Notes under the pieces: generated by a model
What the model was told of the DNA's origin: nothing
The model's input: the letters and a program-made list of their open reading frames with translations, nothing else
The model's database searches: none
Shown here: piece by piece, positions 24,135 through 33,436 of the stretch
Numbering within the stretch: the first letter of the stretch is position 1
Layout: every line of letters begins with the position of its first letter
Assembly: GCF_016863315.1 (NCBI RefSeq)
Contig: NZ_BOOQ01000053.1
Coordinates: 32,638 to 96,637 of the forward strand
Direction: 5' to 3'
Origin: Planotetraspora silvatica
Lineage (GTDB): Bacteria > Actinomycetota > Actinomycetes > Streptosporangiales > Streptosporangiaceae
DNA length: 64,000 bases
Translations under genes and position numbers: made by a program

Positions 24135-24845
24135 TCAGTCGCCGATCCACACGTATCCGGCGAACCGGCCCGTCCGCTGTTCCCGCCTGTAGGAGTAGAG
24201 GTCGGGCGTCTCGATCGTGCAACGGCCGTCATGACGGATGTCGGCCACTCCGGCCTGTTCGAGCTGCGCGGCGATCCCGGCCCTGATGTCCAGGGCGGGC
24301 GTGTCCCAACTGGTCGTCGACCACGTCTCGGGGACCCGGCCCGCGACCCGCTCTCTCAGATCCTCCGGCACCTCGTAGCACCTGCCGCAGGCGCAGGGCC
24401 CGATGGCGGCCGCCATCCGGGCGGGGTCGCCGCCCCGCGCGGCCATGGCCTCGACCAGGGCGGTGACGACCCCGGCCTCGGTTCCCGGCCGTCCCGAGTG
24501 CGCGGCGCCGACCAGGCCCGCGACGGGATCGGCCACGAGCACCGGCGCGCAGTCGGCCACGAGGACGGCCAGCCCCAGCCCCGGGCGGTCGGTCAGGACG
24601 GCGTCGAGCGCGGGCGGCTCCGCGCCGAAGGGTCCGGTCACGTAGGCCACGTCGGCGCTGTGCACCTGGCGCATGAACACGACCTGGTCGACGCCGAACT
24701 CGGCCGCCGTCTTGGCCCGGTTCTCCGCCACGGCCGCCGGGTCGTCGCCCACGGCCCCGCCGAGGTTGCGGGAGCCGTACGGCTCCGCGCTCACGCCGCC
24801 GTGCCGGTCGGTGAAGGCCATGCGGACCCGCTCGATCGCAATCAC
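24135..24845 (-). CDS. pgeF: Peptidoglycan editing factor / purine nucleoside phosphorylase-type laccase-domain protein (YfiH family)
   Basis: 236 residues. The Cu/Zn-site triad is visible: MRQVHSADVAYVTG (His), VADCAPVLVADPVAG (Cys) and GAAHSGRPGT (His), plus IGPCACGRCYEVP. Family members (YfiH/PgeF/FAMIN) act on nucleosides and suppress misincorporation in peptidoglycan precursors. The usual actinobacterial copy sits next to ftsZ/sepF; here it has no division genes nearby, so it may be a second copy. Start is GTG 24845; the longer upstream frame is a shadow of the divergent dehydrogenase. Confidence 0.85.
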   Translation of the reverse strand: MIAIERVRMAFTDRHGGVSAEPYGSRNLGGAVGDDPAAVAENRAKTAAEFGVDQVVFMRQVHSADVAYVTGPFGAEPPALDAVLTDRPGLGLAVLVADCAPVLVADPVAGLVGAAHSGRPGTEAGVVTALVEAMAARGGDPARMAAAIGPCACGRCYEVPEDLRERVAGRVPETWSTTSWDTPALDIRAGIAAQLEQAGVADIRHDGRCTIETPDLYSYRREQRTGRFAGYVWIGD

Positions 24846-24972
24846 CGGACCAGCGTACTCAGCGCCGGACGCCCCGGCCGCCCCCGCCGTGACGACCCGG
24901 TCCGTACGGCAGGGCATGATTTGTCGGGCGTGACCTGGCGAGCAGGGCGTGGTGGAGCGGCGAGGAGGACCG

Positions 24973-26025
24973 GTGCGCGCGGTGGTGTACGAGAGGTTCG
25001 GCGCGGATCCCGAGGTGCGGGAGGTGGCCGAGCCCGTCGCGTCCGCGGAGGGCGCGGTCATCAGGGTCGAGGCGACGGGGTTGTGCCGCAGCGACTGGCA
25101 CGGCTGGATGGGCCACGACGCCGACATCACGGCGTTCCCCCATGTGCCGGGCCACGAGCTGTCCGGAGTGGTCGAGTCGGTCGGTGCGGCCGTGACGGGC
25201 TGGCGGCCGGGCGACCGGGTGCTGGTGCCGTTCATCTGCGCGTGCGGCCGATGCCCGCAGTGCGCCGCGGGCGACCAGCAGGTGTGCGAACGGCAGACCC
25301 AGCCGGGGTTCACCCATTGGGGTTCGTTCGCCGAGCGGGTCGCGATCGGCCATGCCGACGTCAATCTCGTCCGGCTGCCTGACGGCATGGCGTTCGCCAC
25401 GGCGGCGAGCCTCGGCTGCAGGTTCGCCACGGCGTTCCGCGCGGTGGCGGCCCAGGGCAGGACGCGGCCCGGGGAGTGGGTGGCCGTCCACGGTTGCGGC
25501 GGCGTGGGGCTGTCCGCGGTGATGATCGCGGCGGCGATGGGAGCCCGGGTGGTGGCCGTCGACGTCTCCCCCGGCGCGCTCGACCTCGCCGCGAGGTTCG
25601 GCGCCGCCGAATGCGTACAGGCCGAGCCGCAGGCGGATCCGGCGGTGGGCGCCGCCCGCGTGCGCGAGCTCACAGGTGGCGGCGCGCACGTCTCCCTCGA
25701 CGCGCTGGGCAGTCCGGTGACCGCCGCGGCGTCGATCGAGAGCCTGCGCCGCCGCGGCCGCCACGTCCAGGTGGGCCTGCTTCCTGGTGGGGCGGCGCTG
25801 CCGATGGGCCGGGTGATCGCGCACGAGCTGGAGATCCTGGGCAGCCACGGCATGGCCGCCCACGCCTACCCCCCGATGCTGGAGATGATCACAGCGGGGA
25901 CGCTGCGCCCGGACCTTCTGGTGACCCGGACGATCGGGCTCGGCGAGGTGCCCTCGGCGCTGAAGGCGCTGTCCGGCGCCGGGGGCGTCGCCGGGATCAC
26001 GATGATCGATCCCCGGCTGCCGTGA
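24973..26025 (+). CDS. Zinc-dependent medium-chain alcohol dehydrogenase
   Basis: 350 residues. Catalytic zinc ligands in GLCRSDWHGWMGH and PHVPGHELSG; structural zinc cysteines in CACGRCPQCAAGDQQVC; nucleotide site HGCGGVGLSAVMIAAAMGA. An alcohol or aldehyde is interconverted with NAD(P). GTG 24973 follows GAGGAGG by 4 nt; GTG 24949 is a longer alternative. The 3' end overlaps the convergent glycogen synthase gene by 29 nt. The true substrate is not inferable. Confidence 0.92.
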   Translation: MRAVVYERFGADPEVREVAEPVASAEGAVIRVEATGLCRSDWHGWMGHDADITAFPHVPGHELSGVVESVGAAVTGWRPGDRVLVPFICACGRCPQCAAGDQQVCERQTQPGFTHWGSFAERVAIGHADVNLVRLPDGMAFATAASLGCRFATAFRAVAAQGRTRPGEWVAVHGCGGVGLSAVMIAAAMGARVVAVDVSPGALDLAARFGAAECVQAEPQADPAVGAARVRELTGGGAHVSLDALGSPVTAAASIESLRRRGRHVQVGLLPGGAALPMGRVIAHELEILGSHGMAAHAYPPMLEMITAGTLRPDLLVTRTIGLGEVPSALKALSGAGGVAGITMIDPRLP

Positions 26026-27193
26026 CGCTCGTGTAGAGATCGAGCGTGCGCTCGGCTATCCGCCGCCACGAGAAGTGGTCGATGGCCCGCCGCCGACCGG
26101 CCTCGCCCATCGCCGCGGCGAGTCCGGGATCGCCGAGAAGCTCGTTTACCCGCTCGGCGATCGCCGCGGCGAAGGCGCCCGGATCGTGCGGCTCGCCGTC
26201 GGCGCCCTGGTCGATCGGCACGAGCAGACCGGTCGAGCCGTCGGCGACCACCTCGGGGATGCCGCCGGTGGCCGTCGCCACGACGGCGGTCTCGCACGCC
26301 ATGGCCTCCAGGTTGACGATGCCCATCGGCTCGTAGACCGATGGGCACACGAAGACCGTCGCGTGGGTGAGGATCTGGATCACCTCCGGCCTGGGCAACA
26401 TCTCGCGGATCCAGATGACGCCGTCGCGAGCCGCGGAGAGCCCCTGGACCAGGCCGCTCACCTCTTCGGCGATCTCCGGGGTGTCCGGCGCCCCCGCGCA
26501 GAGGACCAGTTGCGCGGCGGGATCGAACGCCCGGGCCGCATGCAGGAGGTGCACCAGGCCCTTCTGGCGGGTGATGCGCCCGACGAAGACGACGTAGGGC
26601 CTGCCCGGGTCGATGCCGTGCCGCGCGAGCGCCTCCGCACCGGGGGCGGGGGCGTACTGGTCCGTGTCGATGCCGTTGTGGATCACGGTCACCCGGCCGG
26701 GCGCGATCTCGGGATAGGCCGTCAGGACGTCGCGCCGCATGCCCTCGGACACCGCGATGATCGCGTCCGCGCTCGCGAGGGCGGTGCGCTCCGCCCACGA
26801 CGACAGCGTGTAGCCGCCCCCGAGCTGCTCGGCCTTCCACGGCCGCAGGGGCTCCAGGCTGTGGGTGGTGACCACGTGCGGCGTGCCGTACAACATCTTG
26901 GCGATGTGCCCCGCAAAGTTGGCGTACCAGGTATGGCTGTGCACGAGGGCGGCGCCCTCGCAGCCGGCGGCCATCTCCAGGTCGACGCCGAGCACCTGAA
27001 GGGCGGCGTTCGCGGTCTCCAGGCCGCCGGGCACGCGGTAGGCGCTGACGCCGGGCTCCTCGCGCGGCGCCCCGAAGCACCGCACGCGCACGTCGGCCAG
27101 CCCCCGCAACTCCCGCGCCAGATATTCGACATGGACCCCGGCCCCGCCGTACACGTCGGGGGGATACTCGCGGCTGAGCAGATCGACACGCAT
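25997..27193 (-). CDS. glgM: GT4 glycogen synthase / maltose-1-phosphate synthase
   Basis: 398 residues, GT-B fold: LLSREYPPDVYGGAGVHVEY, VHSHTWYANFAGHIAKMLYG, FVGRITRQKGLVHLLHAAR, CPSVYEPMGIVNLEAMACET and ATGGIPEVVADGSTG. It closely matches Mycobacterium Rv1212c (GlgM), which makes maltose-1-phosphate from ADP-glucose and glucose-1-phosphate for the GlgE pathway. The divergent glgC supplies the ADP-glucose, the same layout as Rv1212c/Rv1213. Earlier annotations call such proteins GlgA. Confidence 0.92.
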   Translation of the reverse strand: MRVDLLSREYPPDVYGGAGVHVEYLARELRGLADVRVRCFGAPREEPGVSAYRVPGGLETANAALQVLGVDLEMAAGCEGAALVHSHTWYANFAGHIAKMLYGTPHVVTTHSLEPLRPWKAEQLGGGYTLSSWAERTALASADAIIAVSEGMRRDVLTAYPEIAPGRVTVIHNGIDTDQYAPAPGAEALARHGIDPGRPYVVFVGRITRQKGLVHLLHAARAFDPAAQLVLCAGAPDTPEIAEEVSGLVQGLSAARDGVIWIREMLPRPEVIQILTHATVFVCPSVYEPMGIVNLEAMACETAVVATATGGIPEVVADGSTGLLVPIDQGADGEPHDPGAFAAAIAERVNELLGDPGLAAAMGEAGRRRAIDHFSWRRIAERTLDLYTSVTAAGDRSS

Positions 27194-27277
27194 AGCAGGA
27201 GCTTAGGTGTGTCCGGTGGATCACGCTTGCCCGCGTCCTGTCGTATGACCCGGGTGTTTGTCAGAGCTTTGGGGGGT

Positions 27278-27290
27278 TAAGGTCCTCCCT
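27278..27290 (+). promoter_or_regulatory. Leaderless -10 element for glgC
   Basis: TAAGGT (27278-27283) fits TANNNT and ends 7 nt before the ATG, the spacing of leaderless actinobacterial transcripts. No Shine-Dalgarno lies in the expected place. Confidence 0.55.
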
Positions 27291-28517
27291 ATGAAGGTCC
27301 TGGCGATCGTGCTCGCAGGTGGTGAAGGAAAGCGGCTGATGCCCCTGACCGCGGACCGGGCCAAGCCCGCCGTGCCGTTCGGCGGGATCTACCGGCTGAT
27401 CGACTTCGTGCTGTCGAACCTGGCCAACGCCCACTATCTGCAGATCGTGGTGCTCACGCAGTACAAGAACCACAGCCTGGACCGGCACATCTCCCGCACC
27501 TGGCGGCTGTCGTCGATGCTGGGCAACTACGTCACGCCCGTCCCCGCCCAGCAGCGGCTCGGCCCGCACTGGTTCTCCGGGTCGGCCGACGCGCTGTTCC
27601 AGAACCTGAACCTCATCTACGACGAACTCCCCGATCACGTGATCGTGTTCGGCGCCGACCACATCTATCGGATGGACCCGCGGCAGATGGTCGACCAGCA
27701 CATCGACTCGGGGGCCGACGTCACGGTCGCGGCGATCCGGCAGCCTCTCGACCTGGCCGACCAGTTCGGCGTCATCGAGACCGACCCCACGGGACGCCGC
27801 ATCGTGGCCTTCAGGGAGAAGCCGAAGGACGCGGTAGGCCTGGCCGACGCGCCCGACCAGATCTTCGCCTCCATGGGCAACTACGTCTTCAAGACCCAGG
27901 CGCTGATCGAGGCGCTGCGCGAGGACGCGCTCGACCCGAGCAGCCGGCACGACCTGGGCGGCAACATCATCCCGATGTTCGTCAAGAGCGGCGGGGCCGA
28001 GGTGTACGACTTCGCCCACAACGTCGTCCCGGGCTCCACCGACAGGGACCGGGGCTACTGGCGCGACGTGGGGACCCTGGACGCCTACTACGAGGCCAAC
28101 ATGGACCTCATCTCGGTGCACCCGGTGTTCAACCTCTACAACGACAGGTGGCCCATCTACACGGGCCACGAGCCGTTGCCGCCCGCCAAGTTCGTCCACA
28201 ACGAGGGCGACCGGATCGGTCACGCGCTGGAGTCCCTCGTGTCGCCGGGTGTGATCGTCTCCGGCGGTACGGCCCTGCGCTCGATCCTGTCACCGGGTGT
28301 GGTCCTGCACTCGCACTCGCACGTCGAGGACTCGGTGCTGATGGGGTGTGTGAAGGTCGGCAGGGGCGCGGTGATCCGGCGGGCGATCATCGACAAGAAC
28401 GTGGTCATCCCGGACGGCGCCAGGATCGGCTTCGACCTCGACTACGACCGCAAGCGCTTCGCCGTCACCCGGAGCGGCGTCGTGGTGATCGGGAAGAACG
28501 AGATCATCGAGCGTTGA
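27291..28517 (+). CDS. glgC: Glucose-1-phosphate adenylyltransferase
   Basis: 408 residues. Makes ADP-glucose from glucose-1-phosphate and ATP, the committed step of glycogen/maltose-1-phosphate synthesis. [20 protein letters not shown] (residues 8-27) is the pyrophosphorylase loop; [18 protein letters not shown] and [18 protein letters not shown] follow, and the C-terminal ~110 residues are the left-handed beta-helix ([20 protein letters not shown]). Divergent from glgM, with 97 nt between. Confidence 0.96.
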   Translation: MKVLAIVLAGGEGKRLMPLTADRAKPAVPFGGIYRLIDFVLSNLANAHYLQIVVLTQYKNHSLDRHISRTWRLSSMLGNYVTPVPAQQRLGPHWFSGSADALFQNLNLIYDELPDHVIVFGADHIYRMDPRQMVDQHIDSGADVTVAAIRQPLDLADQFGVIETDPTGRRIVAFREKPKDAVGLADAPDQIFASMGNYVFKTQALIEALREDALDPSSRHDLGGNIIPMFVKSGGAEVYDFAHNVVPGSTDRDRGYWRDVGTLDAYYEANMDLISVHPVFNLYNDRWPIYTGHEPLPPAKFVHNEGDRIGHALESLVSPGVIVSGGTALRSILSPGVVLHSHSHVEDSVLMGCVKVGRGAVIRRAIIDKNVVIPDGARIGFDLDYDRKRFAVTRSGVVVIGKNEIIER

Positions 28518-28577
28518 CCGGCGGGCGGCGACCGGCGGGCACTGTGCCGGTCGCGGGCCGGTCAGCCACGGGGCCGG

Positions 28578-29168
28578 TCAGCGGCCGTTGATCCGCCACG
28601 TCGGCTCGACGACCGTCCACTGCGCCTCCCACGCACGGCGGGCACGGCGCTGGTTCACCGAGCGGGTCACGACGACGACCATCGCCAGGAACGCCGCGGT
28701 GGTCAGCGGGACGCCGGTCCCCACCGTCAGGGCGGCGACGATCGTGGTCTCCCTGTCCTGAGGCCGTTGTGCGATGGCGCCGTTGTCGTCCGTCCAGATC
28801 TGCACGACGTCGCCCGCGGATTTGGTGGGGCTGACGTCGATCACGCCCGTCCGCGAGGTGCCGTCGGGCGCCTTCCAGGTGGCCTGGGCATGGCCGACGG
28901 CCGCTCCCGCAGCGGACAGCCGCGGCGCGAGCACGTTCTCGGTGAGAGTGGCGCTCACCAGGTGCCGGACGCGCGACTGCTCGGCCTCGGCCCTCAGGCC
29001 GACGCCGTACTCCCGGACGCCGAGGACCACGCCCGCCACAATGGCGATCATGGCGCCCAGCACGGCGGCAAGCCGGACCACCGCCTCGACCCGGTCACAC
29101 CGGCGCCGGAGCGGATTCCTGTCCAGTCCGAGCCATCTGGCGAACCTGGCGAATGGATTCTGTGACAT
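28578..29168 (-). CDS. Rv1733c-family membrane protein
   Basis: 196 residues with two membrane helices (VRLAAVLGAMIAIVAGVVLG; VGTGVPLTTAAFLAMVVVV) flanking an extracytoplasmic segment, and the family opening RNPLRRRCDRVE. The family is named after the M. tuberculosis dormancy-regulon protein Rv1733c; function unknown. ATG 29168 has GAGGTG 5 nt upstream; the frame upstream to 29228 is not supported. Confidence 0.85.
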   Translation of the reverse strand: MSQNPFARFARWLGLDRNPLRRRCDRVEAVVRLAAVLGAMIAIVAGVVLGVREYGVGLRAEAEQSRVRHLVSATLTENVLAPRLSAAGAAVGHAQATWKAPDGTSRTGVIDVSPTKSAGDVVQIWTDDNGAIAQRPQDRETTIVAALTVGTGVPLTTAAFLAMVVVVTRSVNQRRARRAWEAQWTVVEPTWRINGR

Positions 29169-29607
29169 CACACACCTCACAGGGTCATTACCACTGCGAG
29201 TCCCGTTTATGCCTATTTTGCAGCCCAAGAGAATCGAGGGGAACTCCCCTCCCCGAATACGTCGCGGCCATCGGCCTTTGCGCCGCCGCAGCGGGCCCTC
29301 CAGCGCCGGGCGATCTCGATTCGGGCGCGCGGGACGAGCCCGGCCGGCGGGTGCGATGCGCTCAGTGTTATCACTTTTATCCCTAAGTGACGGAATTTAC
29401 GGAATATGAGCAGCGATACGAAATGAGAAGGCCGCACACGAAAAGCCCCCGGCACCGGGATCGAACAGCCGGCGACGGGCCCGGGCCCATCGGTAACGTG
29501 CGCCTTCCGATTGGCCGATCATCCCGGCAACAGTCCCTACCGAAAGCCATCGCCGAGTGTCACAATGCCAACGAAACGGGGATGATCAGTACGGGGAGCG
29601 CCGGGAA
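29169..29607. other. 439-bp intergenic region with two dyads
   Basis: No convincing gene. It contains GAGGGGA-AC-TCCCCTC (29236-29251, 7-bp perfect arms), TCACTT-N8-AAGTGA (29371-29390), and a short CGGAAT direct repeat (29391-29405) in an AT-rich patch. It separates two divergent starts and is much longer than other gaps here, so it probably holds the control region for the DUF5685 operon. A tRNA-like T-arm motif on the minus strand near 29440 could not be extended to a cloverleaf. Confidence 0.6.
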
Positions 29608-30660
29608 ATGTTCGGGATCATACGACCTTGCGTAGATCATTCCTGCGACTCCGTCCTCAAGGCCTGGCAGGCCCACCTGTGCGGGCTGTGCCTCACACTG
29701 CGTGACCGGCATGGTCAGTTCGCCCGGATGGCGACCAACTACGACGGGCTCATCCTGTCCGTCCTGGCCGAGGCGCAGGACTCCCGGCCGACGGCGCACC
29801 GCACGGCCGGCCCCTGTCCCCTGCGCGGCTTCCGGACCGCCGACGTGGTCTCCTCACGGGAACAGGGCGCCCAGCTGGCCGCCGTCGTGTCGCTCGCGCT
29901 GGCCGCCGGGAAGATCCGCGACCACGCGGCCGACGGAGACGGGATGGCGGGACGACGCGTCTCCGGGGCCCCGTTGCGCCATGTCGCCGCCTCCTGGTCC
30001 GTCGCGGCCGAGCGGGACGCCGCGTCGCTCGGGTTCGACACGGCCGTGCTGACCGAGGCCGTCGACCGGCAGGTGGCTCTGGAGGCCGCGGCCGGCTCGT
30101 CCCTGCTCCAGGTCACGGAACCCACGGAGACGGCCGTGGCCGCCGCGTTCGCCCACACCGCGGTGCTGGCGGGCGAGCCCCGCAACGCCGAGAGCCTCCG
30201 CGAGGCCGGACGCCTGTTCGGCCGGATCGCGCACATCGTCGACGCCGTCGAGGACCTCGACGAGGACCTGGCCCGCGGGAGCTACAACCCCCTCGTGGCG
30301 ACCGGCACGTCGGTCACCGAGGCCGGGCGGCTGTGCGACGACGCGCTGACCGGGCTCGGCCTGGCCGTACAGGATCTGGAACTGCGCGAGCGGCATCTCG
30401 TCGAGACCCTGCTCGTGGAGGAGACCCGGCGGGCCGTCCGGCGCACGTTCACCGATCACGTCTATCCGGCGGGGCCGGGGCGGAAGATGGTCGCGGGGAT
30501 CTTCACCTTCCTGACCTGCGGGCTCTACCGGCCGCCATGGAGCAGGTACCGGCTGGGCCCGGAGAAGGGCCGCTGCTACCTCAGCAACTTCGGCTCCGGG
30601 GATTGCTGCTACGGCTGCGACGGCTGCGACTGCGGCTGCTGCTGTGACGGCAGCCCGTGA
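29608..30660 (+). CDS. DUF5685 family protein with Cys-rich tail
   Basis: 350 residues. MFGIIRPCVDHSCDSVLKAW and HLCGLCLTLRDRHGQFARMA open the protein with paired cysteines; RIAHIVDAVEDLDEDLARGS (mid-protein) is Asp-rich in the style of all-helical prenyl-synthase folds. The last 19 residues (DCCYGCDGCDCGCCCDGSP) hold eight cysteines and look metal-binding. ATG 29608 is chosen at the conserved family start (MFGIxRPC). The stop overlaps the start of the next gene (GTGA), so the two are translationally coupled. Function is unknown. Confidence 0.8.
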   Translation: MFGIIRPCVDHSCDSVLKAWQAHLCGLCLTLRDRHGQFARMATNYDGLILSVLAEAQDSRPTAHRTAGPCPLRGFRTADVVSSREQGAQLAAVVSLALAAGKIRDHAADGDGMAGRRVSGAPLRHVAASWSVAAERDAASLGFDTAVLTEAVDRQVALEAAAGSSLLQVTEPTETAVAAAFAHTAVLAGEPRNAESLREAGRLFGRIAHIVDAVEDLDEDLARGSYNPLVATGTSVTEAGRLCDDALTGLGLAVQDLELRERHLVETLLVEETRRAVRRTFTDHVYPAGPGRKMVAGIFTFLTCGLYRPPWSRYRLGPEKGRCYLSNFGSGDCCYGCDGCDCGCCCDGSP

Positions 30661-32282
30661 ACGGCCCGGCATGGATCTCGGGACTCATCCGGCAGGTGGG
30701 CCGGTCAGGTCCGGACGTGGCGAGACCACGGCCTTTCCGGCACCTCACCGCGGCCGAGCGGAGGATCTGGGAGGCCTATCCCACCGGGACCCCCGTCGAC
30801 CTCCGGGACGGGAAGAACGACGATCCCGCCGAGGGGCACACCTGGGGCCGCGGGCGTGAGGTGCGGGCGGAAGTACTCGCCGCCCTGCTGCTCGGCATGG
30901 GCGAGGAAGAACCCGGACAGGTGCCCGGCATCCGCCTCGCGGGCGCGCACGTCGTCGGCGACCTCAACCTCTCCGACGCCGCCATCACCTCCCGGCTGCA
31001 CCTGCTGGGCTGCTCCATCCCGGGCATCATCTCGATCAACGACGCACGGACCCGGGGCCTGCGCCTGCGCAGATGCCACATCGGCCGGTTGCGGGCCGGG
31101 CGCGCCACGATCGACGGCCTGCTCGACCTCGACGGATCCACGATCGAGAACGGCATCCGCCTCGACAACGCCCACATCACCGGCCAGTTCCGCCTGTCCG
31201 ACGCCGTGGTCGGGGCTCCTTCCGGCCCGTCGAGGGGCGGCGGGAACGACGACCTCCCCGGCTGGAGCCAGCCGTACAACCAGGGCAGGGCTCCGGAGCC
31301 GGTCACGCAGGTGGCGGTGGCGGTCTGGGCGGGCGGCCTCACCGTGGAGGGCGGCGCGTTCCTGCGCGGCCTGCGGACCACCGGGGGGCTGCGGTTCATC
31401 GGGGCGCACTTCAACAGCGGCCTCTACCTGGAGGGCGCGATCCTCGGGGGCACCGACGGCCATGCCGTGTACGCCGACCACATGCAGGCCACCTCGGCCG
31501 AACTCGGCTCGGGGTTCACCGCGTCAGGGACGGTGCGGCTTCGCGGCGCCCGGATCTCGGGGGTCCTGTCCTTCGACCGGGCCGTGCTCAAGGCGCCCGG
31601 CCGGGTCCTGCACCTGAGCCACATGCAGGTCGACGAACTGCTCCTCCTCCCCTCCTCGATCGAGGGGGACATCAACCTGGCCTACTCGCACATCGGCGTC
31701 CTGTTCGACCGCCCGGACAGCTATCCCGGGCACGTGCACCTCAACGGGACGACGTACGAGTCGCTGCGCGGGCCCGCCGTCCTCACCGACCGGCTGTCGT
31801 GGGTGCGCCGCGACCCCGACGGCTACCGGCCCCAGCCCTACGAGCAGCTCGCGGCCTACTACCGCAGGATCGGGCACGAGTCCGAGGCGCGGCGGGTCCT
31901 GCTCGCCAAGCAGCGGGCGCGGCGGCGGACGCTCAAGTTCCCCGGCCGCCTGTGGGGGCGGCTGCTGGACATCGTCGTGGGGTACGGCTACCGCCCCTGG
32001 CTGGCCGGGCTCTGGGTCACCCTGCTGCTCGCCGCCGGAACGTCGGTCTTCTCCCATTGGAGACCCCACCAGATCGGGCTCGACGAGTCCCGCAGTTTCA
32101 ACGCGTTCACCTACACGATCGACCTGCTCGCGCCCGTCAGCGTCTTCGAGCAGCGCGGCGCGTGGGAGCCGGTGGGCTGGACGCAGTGGCTGGCGAACTG
32201 CCTGATCGTGGCGGGGTGGGTCCTCGCCACGGCGCTCATCGCGGGCGGCACCCGGGTGCTGCGTCCCTCGAACACCTCATGA
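30657..32282 (+). CDS. Membrane protein with beta-helix-like repeats
   Basis: 541 residues. Residues ~85-360 show repeated ~20-residue units ending in hydrophobic/Asp turns (GAHVVGDLNLSDAAITSRLH; TIENGIRLDNAHITGQFRLS; GARISGVLSFDRAVL), as in pentapeptide-like beta-helices. Two C-terminal membrane helices (WLAGLWVTLLLAAGTSVF; ANCLIVAGWVLATALIAGG) anchor it. Similar actinobacterial proteins are often labelled membrane oxidoreductases without evidence. The GTG start overlaps the DUF5685 stop; the end overlaps the convergent MscS gene by 6 nt. Confidence 0.75.
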   Translation: MNGPAWISGLIRQVGRSGPDVARPRPFRHLTAAERRIWEAYPTGTPVDLRDGKNDDPAEGHTWGRGREVRAEVLAALLLGMGEEEPGQVPGIRLAGAHVVGDLNLSDAAITSRLHLLGCSIPGIISINDARTRGLRLRRCHIGRLRAGRATIDGLLDLDGSTIENGIRLDNAHITGQFRLSDAVVGAPSGPSRGGGNDDLPGWSQPYNQGRAPEPVTQVAVAVWAGGLTVEGGAFLRGLRTTGGLRFIGAHFNSGLYLEGAILGGTDGHAVYADHMQATSAELGSGFTASGTVRLRGARISGVLSFDRAVLKAPGRVLHLSHMQVDELLLLPSSIEGDINLAYSHIGVLFDRPDSYPGHVHLNGTTYESLRGPAVLTDRLSWVRRDPDGYRPQPYEQLAAYYRRIGHESEARRVLLAKQRARRRTLKFPGRLWGRLLDIVVGYGYRPWLAGLWVTLLLAAGTSVFSHWRPHQIGLDESRSFNAFTYTIDLLAPVSVFEQRGAWEPVGWTQWLANCLIVAGWVLATALIAGGTRVLRPSNTS

Positions 32283-33338
32283 CGGGTCCAGCGTCTCGAC
32301 GCGCAGCCGCGGGATCGACTCCGGATACTTCTCGCGGACGAACGTCACCAGGTGCTCACGCACGTCGCAGCGCAGGTCCCAGGCACTGGCCGAGTCGGCC
32401 GCGCTCATCAGCGCGCGCAGCTCGACCAGGCCGCCCGGCGTGACGTCGGTGACCTGGAGGGTCCAGTCCTTCTGGTCCCAGAGCGGGTTGTCGCGCAGCA
32501 CCCGGTAGAGCTCGGTCCGCATCTCCTCGATGGGCACGGACCAGTCCACGCGGAGATACACGCTGCCGAGGATGCGACTCTCGTGCCGTGTCCAGTTCTC
32601 GAACGGGTTGCTGGTGAAGTAGGACACCGGGAGGATCAGCCGCCGCTCGTCCCACAGGCGCAGGGACACGTAGGTGAGCGTCAGCTCCTCGATCCGCCCC
32701 CACTCGTTCTCGACCACCACGACGTCGTCGAGGCGGATGGCGTCGCTGAAGGCGAGCTGCAGACCGGCCAGCATGTTGCCGAGGGTGGACTGGGCCGCGA
32801 TGCCGGCCACCACGCCCGCGATGCCCGCCGAGGCCAGCAGCCCGGCCCCGAGCGCCCGCACCTCGGGGAAGGTGAACAACATCGCGCCGAGCGCGACGAT
32901 CACGATGACCGCCGCGGAGATCCGCCGGACCAGGGTGATCTGCGTGCGGATCCGCCTCGCCCGCCGGTTGCGGTCGCCCTGGACGTGCAGGAGGCGGTCG
33001 AGGACCACGTCCGTCACCGCGTACGCCGCCTGGATCACCAGCCAGGTCACGCACGTGATCAGCAGGAGCGTGAACGCGTGCTGCAGCAGGACGTTCGCCC
33101 GTGGGCCGATCATGTCCGGCGTGTACACGGCGTTGGCGGTCGCGACGACGGCCGTGGCGAACCCGGGCCAGGTGCAGCGTCTGACGACCGGACCGGCGAG
33201 CGACCAGCGATCTCCCACGAGCCGTGATCTCAGGACGCGCCGGACGAGCTCGACCGCGACGATCGCGACGATGACGGCGGCGGCCAGCGTCCCCCAGTTC
33301 CACGCGGCCGACAGGACGGCGCCCCCTCTCGTCGTCAT
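32277..33338 (-). CDS. MscS-family mechanosensitive ion channel
   Basis: 353 residues. Four membrane helices, then the conserved pore helix region GAGLLASAGIAGVVAGIAAQ with STLGNMLAGLQLAFSDAIRL, and the beta-domain RRLILPVSYFTSNPFENWTR. Such channels open on membrane tension to release solutes after osmotic downshock. ATG 33338 was chosen; the frame upstream to 34223 is Arg/Gly-rich shadow sequence. Confidence 0.92.
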   Translation of the reverse strand: MTTRGGAVLSAAWNWGTLAAAVIVAIVAVELVRRVLRSRLVGDRWSLAGPVVRRCTWPGFATAVVATANAVYTPDMIGPRANVLLQHAFTLLLITCVTWLVIQAAYAVTDVVLDRLLHVQGDRNRRARRIRTQITLVRRISAAVIVIVALGAMLFTFPEVRALGAGLLASAGIAGVVAGIAAQSTLGNMLAGLQLAFSDAIRLDDVVVVENEWGRIEELTLTYVSLRLWDERRLILPVSYFTSNPFENWTRHESRILGSVYLRVDWSVPIEEMRTELYRVLRDNPLWDQKDWTLQVTDVTPGGLVELRALMSAADSASAWDLRCDVREHLVTFVREKYPESIPRLRVETLDPS

Positions 33339-33436
33339 GGCCTGCCCTTTGCCCTTCCACGGTGAGACGAAAACACGCACCAGACGACGAATACTGCCAG
33401 ATGGCTCTGACATGGTCAGAGCCGGATTCCCGCCGG

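Noticed and set aside
29425..29510. Possible antisense tRNA (CCGGGATCGAAC T-arm-like)
   Set aside because: No matching acceptor, D-arm or anticodon stem could be built on either strand.
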